Shown piece after piece: positions 46,506 to 58,662 of a stretch of DNA of 64,000 bases. The DNA lies in NCBI GenBank assembly GCA_009809945.1, contig WTPW01001593.1:6004-70003 (forward strand), given 5' to 3'. Numbering within the stretch: the first letter of the stretch is position 1; each line of letters begins with the position of its first letter. The notes under the pieces are model-generated. The model had not been told where the DNA came from. It saw nothing but the letters and a program-made list of their open reading frames with translations, and ran no database searches. The translations under genes and the position numbers were made by a program. The stretch is from Gigaspora margarita. Taxonomy: Eukaryota > Glomeromycota > Glomeromycetes > Diversisporales > Gigasporaceae.

Positions 46506-46914
46506 AGCCCATGAAAAATCTGATTGATGATATGATGATATATACATTTCGGGCCAGCATAAGATATCCAATTTTTTTTAAAAGCGCCAAATTTTGAGAT
46601 TTATACTCAAATCTGATTGGCTATTTTTTGTGTAACAAAAATTCTGATTGGTTAAAAATCTATAAAAACAATATCAGATAAATTTTTTTATTTATTAAAC
46701 GTGATTACATAATAACTTTAGACTCAAATAACTTTTTAAATTTATAATAAAAATAAAAATCTATCTTACAGAATTGTAGTTTAGACTAAAAGCAACAAAT
46801 TTGTAAGACAGATTTTTTTTAAAGTAAATTATAAGCAATTTTGCTTTATATATAAAAAAGTGGATATCTTATGCTGGCTGGAACTGTACAATCATAAATT
46901 GGATTTTTCATGGG
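46506..46914. mobile_element. Fold-back MITE, ~410 bp
   Basis: GCCCATGAAAAATC (46506) pairs with GATTTTTCATGGGC (46901-46914), and further in CCAGCATAAGATATCCA (46553-46569) pairs with TGGATATCTTATGCTGG (46861-46877). The interior has TCTGATTGG repeats. No target duplication found and no genes. Confidence 0.65.
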
Positions 46915-47841
46915 CATATGGGTGCAATACATAAATACATGATGGAAAGTCCTATTGTGATACAATTGATGTAGATCATTACACAAATTATGTATATTAG
47001 TTTTAGAGTACTTCCTATATAAAAACATAATCGCTCATATGACAAGTGGCTAAGCACACAACCTATGGTCAAATAATTTTCAAAATACATTGGTTTTTTG
47101 CTTTACTAGTAGTTAGTGGATTTAATTCTATATAATCCCATTCCTGGGAAATTTTTACTAATGCCACATGTTTGCTACTAGCATACTAGTATATAGCTAA
47201 GTAGATTTGTAAATTCTTTGGCTTTTTTTTTAAAAGTGTTATTTTTTAACAACTAAAATAGTCTTGTACTCAGATAACAAGTACTTAAGAGAGTTTCAAA
47301 TAATAAAAGGCATAAGAACTGTAAGTAAAAAAAAAGTGATTGAATTGTATTGAAAGTTGTTAAGTTAGTTTTTTTATTTTTTTTTTTGTTACTTTTAGTA
47401 TTACTTCAACATCTAATATAATTTTTAAATTTATAATTAAGATCTCGAATATACTTAAGTGAAAGATAATTTCAAACGGAAAGATAGTTTGGTATGAATA
47501 GCATAAATATTTAAAAGGTGTAATTAAAACTTGCTAAGTTGAGAGTTTTTTAAACGAATAAATAAAGGGTATAATTAAAGTTAAATGGATTTCATTAAAG
47601 ATAATCCAAATAACCAGCCAAGGTATATTTAACTAGTATGTGACTTTGCTTAAATTTGGCATTATGTAATTTGAACATTTAAACAACATTAAAGAAACAA
47701 CAAATATAATCCTATCAACATGTGATACTCAGGATTTGTATAGTATCTGTGTTCTGAACCAGATCACAAAAATATAGTAGCTATTAGAGAGATTCGAATA
47801 ATACTTAACCCATGAAAGGCAATAATTTTAATAAAAAAATT

Positions 47842-48386
47842 TAATTCGTGATCCATATGCCAAACAGTGAAAATCTATAGTAATATATAGGGAAAATCAA
47901 TTATTGTTTATCAAATTTCTGAATCTGGCACTATCAGAGCAATAACGATTTTTTTTACTAAGCTAACCTTACTTCTCCACTAATTGAAAGTTGTAGAGCA
48001 CATTCTTGCGATTCTAATGGTGGTAAAATCATTAAAATTGGACTAGTAGGACACAAAATATCGTTAAAAAACGTTTCGCGACCATATAGAGTTTCTATGT
48101 AAACAATAATATTGTTTACATAGAAACTCTATATGGTCGCGAAAAGTTTTTTAACGATATTTTGTGTCCTACTGGTCCAATTTTAATGATTTTACCACCA
48201 TTAGAATCGCAAGAATGTGCTCTACAACTTTCAATTAGTGGAGAAGTAAGGTTAGCTTAGTAAAAAAATCGTTATTGCTTTGACAGTGCCAGATTCCAGA
48301 AATTTGATAAACAATAATTGATTTTCCCCAATTTTACTATATATGGTAATATATGCAGCCCCTGTTTGGTATACGGATCACGAATT
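47842..48386. repeat. Near-perfect 545-bp palindrome
   Basis: Centre at 48109 (TGTAAACAATAATATTGTTT). Arms run outward through ATATGGTCGCGA, AACGATATTTTGTGTCCTAC and GGAGAAGTAAGGTTAGCTTA to AATTCGTGATCC at both ends, with few mismatches. TTAA occurs at both outer edges (TTAATTCGTG ... CACGAATTAA), compatible with a TTAA target duplication but not proof. No coding sequence. Confidence 0.9.
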
Positions 48387-48835
48387 AATATTTATATTAT
48401 TATATAATATCATTATTTAATATTTATTTAATTATTGTTATTTAATATTTATTCAAAAATATTGTTTTTAATATTTAATGATTTCATTATTCAATATTTA
48501 TTTATTTAATATACAGTTACTATATACAAAGTAGCAAACAAATAATTATTCAATAAAAAAAAATAAATTATTAAAAAAATTACGAACAAAAATTATTTAT
48601 TATACTTCAAAAAATTATATTTGCCAAACACTTTAAAAGTAATATTTAGCAAATTTTAATTACCATTCAATTGCCTTTTTTTTATAATTGACAATACTTA
48701 TGCTATACTTATTTTTTTGTTTGAAATTATCTTTTACCTAAGTATATTCAGATCTTAATTATAATTTAAAAATTATATTAGACGTTAAAGTACAAAAACT
48801 AACAACTTTCAATTGTTTTTTTTTATACTTAGGGC
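48387..48835. other. AT-rich spacer and inner right arm of the nested element
   Basis: 48387-48640 consists of simple AATATTTATT-like repeats. 48640-48835 is the inverted counterpart of ~47350-47560 (GAAATTATCTTTTACCTAAG, ATCTTAATTATAATTTAAAA). No gene. Confidence 0.55.
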
Positions 48836-49484
48836 TAGGGTCCGAACCTGACCCGTACTGCAAAAGTTCCAGGCTGGGCTCATATATTTAGGCCCACGGG
48901 TACCCGATAGCCCGTAAATTTTATTAGATATACAACTTGCTCCTCAACTAACCGGGATGCAAAAATGGTCGTAAATATAATGAACTAAATAATAAATATT
49001 AAGGTTACTCATTTATTTCCTGATAACTCCTATTTTATTTTCTGCTTTCAAAATTTCAAAACAGAAATAGGGCACTTCGAAATAAGTTAATTACGAATGC
49101 TATTATGAGTTTGAACAATTCTAACCAGATGATTTCATTAAAAATTATCCTAGTTACACAATCTGCATATCGATCAATGATATTGCAAGATTGATTTTAT
49201 TATATATAACTATACGTATATATACTGTATTTAGTACTNTATATAGTTTATTTTATTAATTTACTTATATNGCGCAATATATATTTTGAATCGTCGATGC
49301 ACAACAAAATTCAAAAATACAACCTGATCTCTACCGAAATAACGTCTCTATTTATATAACAGCTGCATCTAATTTTTTTATTATTTATAACCGGGTATGG
49401 GCCTGGGTCAGGCTTAGAAATATTTTTATCGGGCTTATGAAAGCCCGGCCCGACCCAGTCCGGCCCAGCCCATTCCGGACCCTA
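48836..49484. mobile_element. Non-autonomous hAT-type element, 649 bp
   Basis: Ends TAGGGTCCGAACCTGACCCG and ...AGCCCATTCCGGACCCTA; perfect 8-bp duplication CTTAGGGC at 48828-48835 and 49485-49492. GC-rich subterminal GGGCC/CCGGGC blocks resemble the element at 14638-15585. Two ambiguous bases (49239 and 49271). It lies in the right arm of the surrounding element. No coding sequence. Confidence 0.92.
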
Positions 49485-50165
49485 CTTAGGGCCATGTTAT
49501 TAATCACCTGATTATTTTTTATTAGAGGCCTACTCCTCCTCCCTCTTCTTTAATATATATATAGTCAGGTTCTTATATATAATTTCAACTTTTTTTACTC
49601 CCTTCCCCCCCTAAAAAATCACCTGATTTTTGTCACTCCCCTTATAGTTCTTATACCTTATATTATTCAGAACTCTCTTGTAAGTACTCTGTCATCTCAA
49701 TTACAAGACTATTTTAGTTGTTGAAATAATGCATTTGAAAAAAAAGCCAAAGAATTCAAGAACCTACTTAGCTATATACTAGTATACTAGTAGCAAACAT
49801 GTGGTATTAGTAAAAATTCCTCGGTAATGAGATTATATGGGATTAAATCCACTAACTGCTTGTAAAGCAAAAGACCAACGTATTCTAAAAATTATTTGAT
49901 CATAGGTTGTGTGCTTAGCTACTTGTCATATGAGCAATTACGTTTTTATATAGGAAGTACATTAGGAAATTTTATACATAGATATTGATCGATATATAAC
50001 ACTTAATCGTTTTATATTGATTATAAAATATCATTATATATTGATTAATTGGATAAAAATTGATATATATCTAAATTGATATATATCATTTTCTATATTA
50101 AATCATTATATATCTATAAATCGATTATAATCGAAATTATTTAAAATGATATATAACGATTAACA

Positions 50166-51340
50166 GATCTTTAACAATTACATAATGTTTTGACCTGTCA
50201 CTAGGTAAAAAAAAAAAAAAAAAAAACAGTGTTCAAAATTTCTTAAGCCCATTTAATTTATAAGCTACCATAGATCATAAATATATATTCTATAAAATAT
50301 GTAAAAAGATTTAAAAAAAAAAAAGAAGTTTTTTATACTATTTTTACTCCTCTCTCCTTTTTTTTCTCCTCTCCCTTTTTTCTCCTCTCCCTTTTTTTCT
50401 CCTCTCCCTTTTTTTCTCTCTCATTTTGTTTTTTCTTTCTTTTTTTTTTTTTTTTTTTTTTATTTTATTTCTACAAAAAACACCAACTCTAACTTTTGGC
50501 ACTTTACAAGAAATCTAATGACTTTTGGAAACTATTCACTAGCCAACTCAGCTTTTTGACATATTGCAAGAACACACAACTGATTTTACCAACAATTTTT
50601 AAATTTCAAAAAACATTTCTTTAGAGAAATAAAGATTTAATTGGTACTTTATTTTTTTTCGTTTGATGTTTTTTGTTCTTTTTGTTTTTGTTTTTGTTTT
50701 TTTTTTATTTTTTTATTAATTTATTTTATTTGTAAAAAAAATAACCTAGGCTTTTTCATATTTAACAAGCAAACCCAAACTTTTCTGGCACTTTGCAAGA
50801 ATATATACAACTTGATTTCAACAATTTTGTCATGAACTCTACTTCAGAGAAATGAAGATTTGGGGTTTTATTTTTTTTATTCAGCTTGCTTACATTTCAT
50901 TTTTTTGTTTGTTTTCTTTTTACTTATTCTTTAAATTTTATTTTTTTATTTATTTTGGCACTTTGCGAAATCCTTTAACAATTTCTAAATTGCAAAAATA
51001 TAAACTTAAAGAAATAGAAATTTGAAGCTCATTTATTTTTTTTATTTAATTTTGCTTACATTTTTGTTTTTTGTTTGTTTTCTTTTTTTTTTATTTATTT
51101 TTTATTTATTTATTTCCTAACTTTTCCAGCACTTTACAAAAACACCAATTTTAAATTTTCCAACACTTTGCAAGAAGTAGCAAATATAAGCAAATATAAT
51201 AGTTAAACCAAAAAAAGGAAATAATAGCTAACTACAGAGTGAAAAAATAAGTGAATTAGATACAATGAAGTGCAAAAGTAGTCATTTTCATTTTTTTTGT
51301 TTTTTTTTGGGTTTGTTTTTTTTTTGGTTTTATTTTTTTT
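50166..51340. repeat. T-rich repeat with GCACTTTGCAAGAA units
   Basis: Pyrimidine runs (CTCCTCTCCCTTTTTTT at 50345-50425) are followed by TTTATTTATTT tracts and degenerate TGGCACTTTGCAAGAAAT units, matching the core at 8650-9430. Apparent small proteins here are Phe-rich by-products. The assembly gap begins within the T-run. Confidence 0.65.
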
Positions 51341-51771
51341 NNNNNNNNNNNNNNNNNNNNNNNNNNNNNNNNNNNNNNNNNNNNNNNNNNNNNNNNNNNN
51401 NNNNNNNNNNNNNNNNNNNNNNNNNNNNNNNNNNNNNNNNNNNNNNNNNNNNNNNNNNNNNNNNNNNNNNNNNNNNNNNNNNNNNNNNNNNNNNNNNNNN
51501 NNNNNNNNNNNNNNNNNNNNNNNNNNNNNNNNNNNNNNNNNNNNNNNNNNNNNNNNNNNNNNNNNNNNNNNNNNNNNNNNNNNNNNNNNNNNNNNNNNNN
51601 NNNNNNNNNNNNNNNNNNNNNNNNNNNNNNNNNNNNNNNNNNNNNNNNNNNNNNNNNNNNNNNNNNNNNNNNNNNNNNNNNNNNNNNNNNNNNNNNNNNN
51701 NNNNNNNNNNNNNNNNNNNNNNNNNNNNNNNNNNNNNNNNNNNNNNNNNNNNNNNNNNNNNNNNNNNNNNN
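51341..51771. other. Assembly gap (431 N)
   Basis: Undetermined bases between a T-rich repeat and the poly(T) that marks the LINE 3' end. The LINE's target-site duplication on this side is hidden here. Confidence 1.
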
Positions 51772-52041
51772 TTTTTTTTTTTTTTTTTTTAAAGAGAGGT
51801 CTATCCTCTAGTTCTTTTATTAAGATTATGCAAATTATACATATAGAGAGTTACATGTAGGAATAAACTAATCTATTTGGGAAGTAGAGGTAAGAGCTGA
51901 GTTTACTCTCGACCTTATTCTTTACTAGAATGGTCGTAGACCTCTAGTTTTCGAGTAAATTGTGTAGGGAAGTTGTATTATGTGATATATATGAAGTTAA
52001 TTTTTGTGCGAGCGAGTGTTGTGTTAATGGTTTTGTGGGGG

Positions 52042-55000
52042 TTATAGTTGGTAAAGGTATCGGAGATGGGGGTGGAAGGACTCCAGATGTTGAGCTGTCC
52101 TTGAAGGTATCCATAGTTCTCGGTATATGAATTCTGCGATGTGATAGTGGAGTAAAGGAGTGTATTGCCGTTTTAGTCTGTTCGTTGGTAGTGGTATTGT
52201 AGTATGAGTGGTTATTATGCCCACAGGGGCCGCTTTTGTAATGTGAAGATCTATATAAGATTGAACGAAGTTGTGTGGAATCATGAGAGTCAGTTTGTGT
52301 TTCTCCATGATTTTGTTTAAGATCTATTCAGTTCAGTCCTAAGAAAGGAAGGGTTAGTTATGCAAGTTAGTAGGTGTATGATGTCTTCTGGAGCAGCCCG
52401 GCACCTTGGGCATAAGTGGTTTGGATTCTTTTTAGGATTGCGAAGGTGTAGCAGAAGATGGGTCAGAAGTTCTTCTGCTAGAAGTTTGACCTTGAAATTC
52501 TTTAGGTTTGATAAGGTAGGGTTGGTATATAATGCTTTGGGTCAGTCATTGTAAAACAAATATTCTATCATCAGATCCCAATTGATATTGTTTAGTATCT
52601 GGTCCCAGAGTATGACCCGTTATTGATTATGCCATCAGAGATTATTGGTTACAATTGATATTTCTTTCAGAAGGGTGTTTGTTTGAAGGGGAGTTGGAGT
52701 GTGTAGTAGTAATGTAGTGTGTCTGTTGTGTAGATATTTATGGGGATTAATGTCCAGAGCTAAAGAAACTGATGTGTTCTTGGGTTTCAAGTCTTTGTCG
52801 AAAGTAATTAGTAGTTTTCTGTCTAGTAGTAAACCATAGAGGATGCGCGATATCAAAGGAAATGATTCTTTGTCTAGATTTCTGTTGTCAGTTATAGGTG
52901 TATTATTTATTCGTTCAACTAAAGTTTTGAAGGAGGCAATATTAGTAGTTAAGTCTATCTTAGTAGTTTTTTCTATTGTCGTGAGAATAAAGATCAAAGC
53001 TATTAGAAGGGAATTGGTGTTCGAGGGCCAGTATTTGTTATATGAGCATAGCAATGGTTCCGATGTGAGAGTTTGTATAGTGGTGATGTGTTTTCTATTA
53101 TGTTGGTCTCAGGTTTTTGTGCAGTTTATTTGTAAGGTTAGGTGTTTCTTTTTAAAATGACGGCTAACCAGCACAGTCCATTTGTCTTTTGGTGGGTTCT
53201 CGAATAGTGATAGCACCCTGGGAAGGATAGGTTGTAAATTGGTATTATTTATGTTTGGGTATAACATCTTAAATGCTCATTGGATGTCTTGTATGTTCGC
53301 ATGTATCATGTGTTTTGAGTCGATTTGTATGTTGAATATTTGGGTTTTTCCAGTATAGAAGTAACAATGAACCTGTTTGAGTTTAGGGTTTTTTAGATGA
53401 CAACCCGAGCAGGGTCTTATATTTCGTGAGGAGGGTGGTGTTCTAATGTAGTGTTTAACTTTTAATTTGAGGGCTTTAGGGTTATAGATTTTCCCTATTT
53501 CACCTTGTCTTGTTATCACCCATTCTTTTTTTTGGGTCCAGGCGGGAATGATAAAAGGGTTTGGCTCAGTAAAAGCGAAGCTGGGTATAGCTGTGGATAT
53601 AATTAATTCTTGCATCAGGAAAAACCATTTTGGTGTTCTGCCCCTTGGTATTTTCTTGATATTATGGTAAAACGTAGTCTAGTCTAACAGCTCACGGTTA
53701 TCCAGATTCAAGAATTGTTCAATACTAGTTATGCAGAGCTTATTTAGTTTCCCTTTGAGAAGATTTTTGTTGGGGTGTAGTTCAATGATCTGGTCGATCA
53801 GGGTACCAATTTGTTTTTTAATAATAGGCCAGTCTTGTTGAGGACTCCAAAAGCTGATGTTTAGTTTGTGTATAGTCATGATGGCCTGTGCCGTGTATGT
53901 ATGGGACTCGTTGTGTGGGAGGATGGAACATTTGATAAGGACAGAGGTGCTACTGTATGCTGCATCTTGAATTTGTTGGACGTGGATTTTAAGGTAGGAC
54001 GAATCGAAGTCAGAGTGGTTAAGGCCTTTTTGTAAAGTTGTGATGAGTGCATGGTCTTGAGCCTGTTCTATGTCTATTAGGGCATAGATTCCTGAGCAGA
54101 AAAGAAAGGAATTCGGGAGACCTCTTGCTAGTTTGGCCTTGCTTTTAACCAGAGCAGTCATAGTCTGTCTGAGTGAGTTTAGTTGGCTATGGCTAAGGTA
54201 TAAGGAGTATAGCCTATATTTGAAACGTGGGATTATAACGTGGTTGATGATGTAGATTGCTTGTTTTTCTGTGATCTTAGCATAGTGAAGCCTGCGTAGA
54301 ACTAGCATTTATTTTAGCTATAATTAGTTTTTGTATACTGCGGTGATTCTTATTTATTGTAAACCATGCTCCGAGATATTTTAATGGCAAGTTATGAGAT
54401 AGTGCTTATATGTCAGTGTGTTCGAAGGTTATGTTGGTATCACTAGAAGAGGAGTTGGTGATCAAGGAGGATTTTAGTGGATTGACTTTGATGTTGTTGA
54501 GGTAATAGAAACTAGCAGCAGTTTGTAGGATGTTTGATAGTTCAGTCTTGTTCGAGGCCACCCAGAGGGAATCATCCATGTAGGCCATCACTGAGGTGTT
54601 GATCAGTTTGGGCTATGGGGAGGGTGTAGTGCAGCTGTAGCCCTGATAAGTTTGTTGAATTTTCAAGATAAGCAGATCATAGAAGATTTTTCATAGGAGC
54701 GGAGAGAGGGTTTCATCCTGATCGATTCCATCTTGTACAGTATAAGGTTCGGTGAATCCTAGATCTGTAATTACTTGATTAGTACGGTTGGAGAGAAGGT
54801 AGGTTAGTAGTTCAATAAGAGGTGGAGGTATCTTAATTCTTGTTAAGGCTTTAGCCAAGGTTTGGATGTGTACAGAGTCGAATGCTTTCGACATATCCTG
54901 TGAAAGTGCCCACAGTTCTTTGTTATTAATAACCGCGTCTTCCAGTATCTGACCAAGTTGGAGTATGGGTTGAATAGTTGATTGGTGGGGGAAGGTAGCG

Positions 55001-56931
55001 AAATTCCTATCCGAAAGTACATTATTCTCATTATGATTGGAGTAAGTCTATTGTTTAGGATTTTAGTAAAGATCTTTCTGGTATGATCTATCAGGGTGAT
55101 TGGATGGGTAGTAGTTAAATCGTAGTTGTAATTTGGCTTCTTGGAAATGGGCCAAATGTTGGCTCGGAGCCACTGGTTTGGTACCCTATTTAACCGTAGA
55201 CAAGTATTTAAGATTGTTAACAACTCTTTTAATGCAGAGGATGGAAGGAATTGTAGCACTTCATTTGTAATTGAGAGGGGTCCTAGGGCCTTTTCTTTAG
55301 GTGCGTATTGTATGGTATGTTCTAGTTCGTCTATGAGGAAGGGCTCTAGGATCGAGGAGTAGATTCTATCATCAATTGACTCGATAGGTTGATACGATTT
55401 TTCCCATTCTTCTGTAAGAATTGGGTCTGTTGACCGGAGATTAGTTCTGGTCCAAGTTTTGAAATGACTACGTATATGATCTTTTATTTCTGAATTCTCC
55501 ATCAGGACTCTGTCAGGTAAAATGACTTTATTTGTTCGCACGAGTGAAGGTTTTCATTTTAGAATACTATCGAGCATTCTAGTTGTGTAGTTGGTGAAAT
55601 CATTGTATCTACGGTTAGTGAAGTGATCAATCCTTTTACTTAATTCTTGTGTTTTTTCTGTATTCCTTGCTAGCCAGATAGTGTGCTTAATGCCTTTTAA
55701 ATTTGTGATTGTTTGAGAAAGAGAAGCGGTTAAGTCATTTTTGACAAAGTTGGGATTTCCAGGTCTGTTAGGCCTACTATTTTATTAAGTTTACTGTGGA
55801 CTTCTTGCAGGGAAGGGAGGGTTGAAGTGGTTAATTTCCTAAGGAGCTTATTGATGATTTTGAGTGCAACGTGTAGGTGTGTTGCTTTTAATGATAAGGC
55901 ATGGAAAGTTCTTGGTGAAGTGAAAGAGAAGGGGATGTGTTTATTAATTTGTTGTTTGATTATGGTAGACCAAGTGTGCCAGAGTTTATTTAGTTCAGGT
56001 AAATTTGCAGGTGGCCTTGGTGATTTCTGTGCTTTGAAGGAGAGGTCTACGTCTTTTGAGAATTCTTCCCAAGTCTCCTTGGACATTTTTCCGTATTGAT
56101 AGATTTTTTGTTTTCGCTTTTTGTTTCTGGGTGCATTTTGTTTGTGAATTTGGATGTGCTATATAGTTGAAATTATACTGTGATCGCTGTCAGTGATGAA
56201 GGAGGCACTTTGTATTTGTGGGGTATCCAAATCCAGGACCATATCACTTGTACACCAGATATCGTCTATTTGGCTTGTGGAAGTGGGTCCAGTCCAGGTA
56301 GGCTGTGTAACATTGTGGAAGTCCATAAGACTGATCGCATTTGCTGCATTTAAGTTAAAAAATATAGGAAATTTTGCATTTCTATTTTGGTTTTCATTAA
56401 AGTCTCCAAGAAGTATGATATTCCAGTTCTTGTTTTTAGCTTCTGTAAACCATTTTATTAATTGTTCTTGTGTACATTTATTTAATTTAGGGTGGTTCGT
56501 AACTGATGGTAGGTATGTCGAAATTATTCTGGTCTTGTTGGAGGGGAAGTAGAAATCAACGTAGAGTGCTGTACTGTCAAAGGTCTTGACATCATGGATG
56601 TAAGATTGTAGAGGTCTGCAAACTATCAGAACAGTTCCCAAACTAGCAGCCCTTTGTTCATTGCTGTAAGGTGTAAAATTTGCATAGAAAAAGAAGTAAA
56701 AAGGATTCGTGTGGTTAGAGTTATAGTCCGTAAATTTCGTTTCTGTTAAGGCAATTATGTGGAGGTTGGAGTCATGGCAGTATTTGATCCAGTTTTGTAA
56801 TTTAGTTGGTTATTAGCACCCTGTATGTTATGGGTGGTGATTGTAATTCCATTGGTTAGTGAGAAATTTTTTGTAGGTGGGTGTGTATCTGTAACCAGTG
56901 ATGGTGTTGGAGTAGTGTTTGTGTTTGACAT
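52042..56931 (-). pseudogene. LINE ORF2 remnant: APE endonuclease, reverse transcriptase, RNase H-like
   Basis: The start ATG (56931-56929) lies 2 nt after the ORF1 stop. Endonuclease: HNIQG, ALTETK, STYLPS, LLGDFN, IDDIW and SDHS are all visible between ~56830 and 56159. RT: PLSITNEVLQF and WPISKK (~55200-55350), DMSKAFDSV (~54890), the G-x-x-x-D-E-T-L-SPLL block (~54700) and AYMDDSLW with the catalytic DD (~54570). After RT, 54308-53679 is a typical LINE linker. 53054-52635 aligns in pattern with RNase H (KYWPSNTNSLLIALI, IDLTTNIASF), but the expected Glu and Asp are replaced. 53277-53615 has CSGCHLKNPKLKQVHC. Disruptions include frameshifts near 56800, 55735 and 54960 and stops at 56159, 55554, 54691 and 54613. 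Confidence 0.87.
52309..52634. other. LINE 3' part without open frame
   Basis: Minus-strand sequence between the RNase H-like segment and the last 88-aa open stretch (52042-52308) is full of stops. It is probably the decayed C-terminal tail of ORF2; 51791-52041 is likely 3' untranslated sequence. Confidence 0.45.
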
Positions 56932-57147
56932 ATTTAATCTTCATAATTAAAAATCTCCCAATCTGGTTTGGGGAGGTCAGTTAGTCCTATGATGCAGTTG
57001 GGGATGTTTGTGAAGGAGAATTTTGTTCTTAGTGCATCCACAATGGGAATGAATTCTTCGTATTTGGTAATTGGTAGCACAGGGGTGTTGTCTGGGAAGT
57101 GGTTAGGGAGAACCTTTATGATTTCGTCTAGGGTATCTGGGAGGTTA

Positions 57148-58662
57148 GGGCGCTGACAGATATTACGTAATATCTTTTTATCAAGGGGGTACCCCCCCTC
57201 CCCCCCACATAAGACGGATTCTGATTTCGATTTTAAAAAAAAATTTATCAAAATTTTACTAATAGATTATTATTTTGGGCTCTAAATAAACTTATTTAAA
57301 ATATAATTATATACTGATATGATATATTTTTGCATGCTAAGAAAGTTTATTTAGTGCCCAAAGTCATATTTCATTAGTAAAATTTTGCATAATACAGAAT
57401 TATTTATATTTTTATTAATAAAAATATAGAAAATTCAGAATTATGCAAAATTGTACTAATAAATTATAACTTTGAGCTCTAAGTAAACTTGCTCAGCACA
57501 AAAAGATACACTATATNGGTATATACTTGTNTGATTTTAATAAATTTTCAAATAAAGATGAGCAATACTACATTTTGATGAAAATTTACCAATTTTACTC
57601 ATNTTTGTTTCANATATTAAAAAATTTAAATNATTATATGCCNCNANGATGNAGATTTTAGTNCTGAACAAGTTTACTTAGGGCTCAAAGTTATAATTAA
57701 TTAGTAAAATCTTGCATGATGCTGAATTTTCTATATTTTTATTAATAAAATTATAGAAAATTCTGTATCATGCAAAATTCTACTAATTAATTATAACTTT
57801 GAGCCCTAAGTAAACTTGTTCAGCACTAAAATCTANATCCTGGCGGCATATAATTATTTAAATTTTTTAATATTTGAAATAAAGATGAGTAAAATTGGTA
57901 AATTTTCATCAAAATGTAATATTGCTCATCTTTATTTGAAAATTTATTAAAATCAAACAAATATATACCGATATAGTGTATCTTTTGGTGCTGAACAAGT
58001 TTATTTAGAGCTCAAAGTTATAATTTATTAGTATAATTTTGCATAATTCTGAAATTACTATATTTTTATTAATAAAAATATAGAAAATTCCACATAATGC
58101 AAAATTGTACTAATTAATCATAGCTTTGAGCTCTAAGTAAACATGTTCAACAACAAAAAATACACTACATCAGCATATATTTTTTTTGATTTATTTAAAT
58201 TTTCAAATAAAGGTGAGCAATATTACATTTTGATGAAAATTTACCAATTTTACTCATCTTTATTTCAAAAATTGCAAAAATTAAATAATTATATACCGTC
58301 AGAATGTAGGCTTTAGTGCTGAACAAGTTTACTTAGAGCTTCAAGTTATAATTCATTAGTAAAATTTTGCATAATACAGAATTTTCTATATTTTTATTAA
58401 TAAAAATATAGAAAATTCAGCATCATGCAAAATTTTACTAATGAATTATAACTTTGACCCCTAAGTAAACTTGTTCAGCACTCAAAAATACACTATTATA
58501 GTACATATTTGTATTTTATATAAATTTAATTAATACTCAAAATTTTAATATATTAGCAATATATTATATTATATATAGAATTATATATATTATATAGTGT
58601 AACGTAAGATTTTGGCCTTACCCCCACCCCCCAATGATATTACGTAATATCTGTCAGCGCCC
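57148..58662. mobile_element. PIF/Harbinger-like non-autonomous element, 1515 bp
   Basis: Perfect 27-bp inverted ends starting GGGCGCTGACAGATATTACG (57148-57174, 58636-58662), with 3-bp TTA duplications (57145-57147, 58663-58665), the PIF/Harbinger pattern. The interior has no gene. It is an array of palindromic units of ~327 bp (AAAGTTATAATTAATTAGTA at ~57683 and diverged copies at ~58010 and 58336) plus C-tracts next to both ends. Nine or so ambiguous bases at 57517-57835. It lies in LINE ORF1 and its excision would be frame-neutral. Confidence 0.9.

Noticed and set aside
51265-51860. Plus-strand frames of 175 and 187 aa across the gap
   Set aside because: Consist of undetermined residues and poly-Phe; artefact of the N run.
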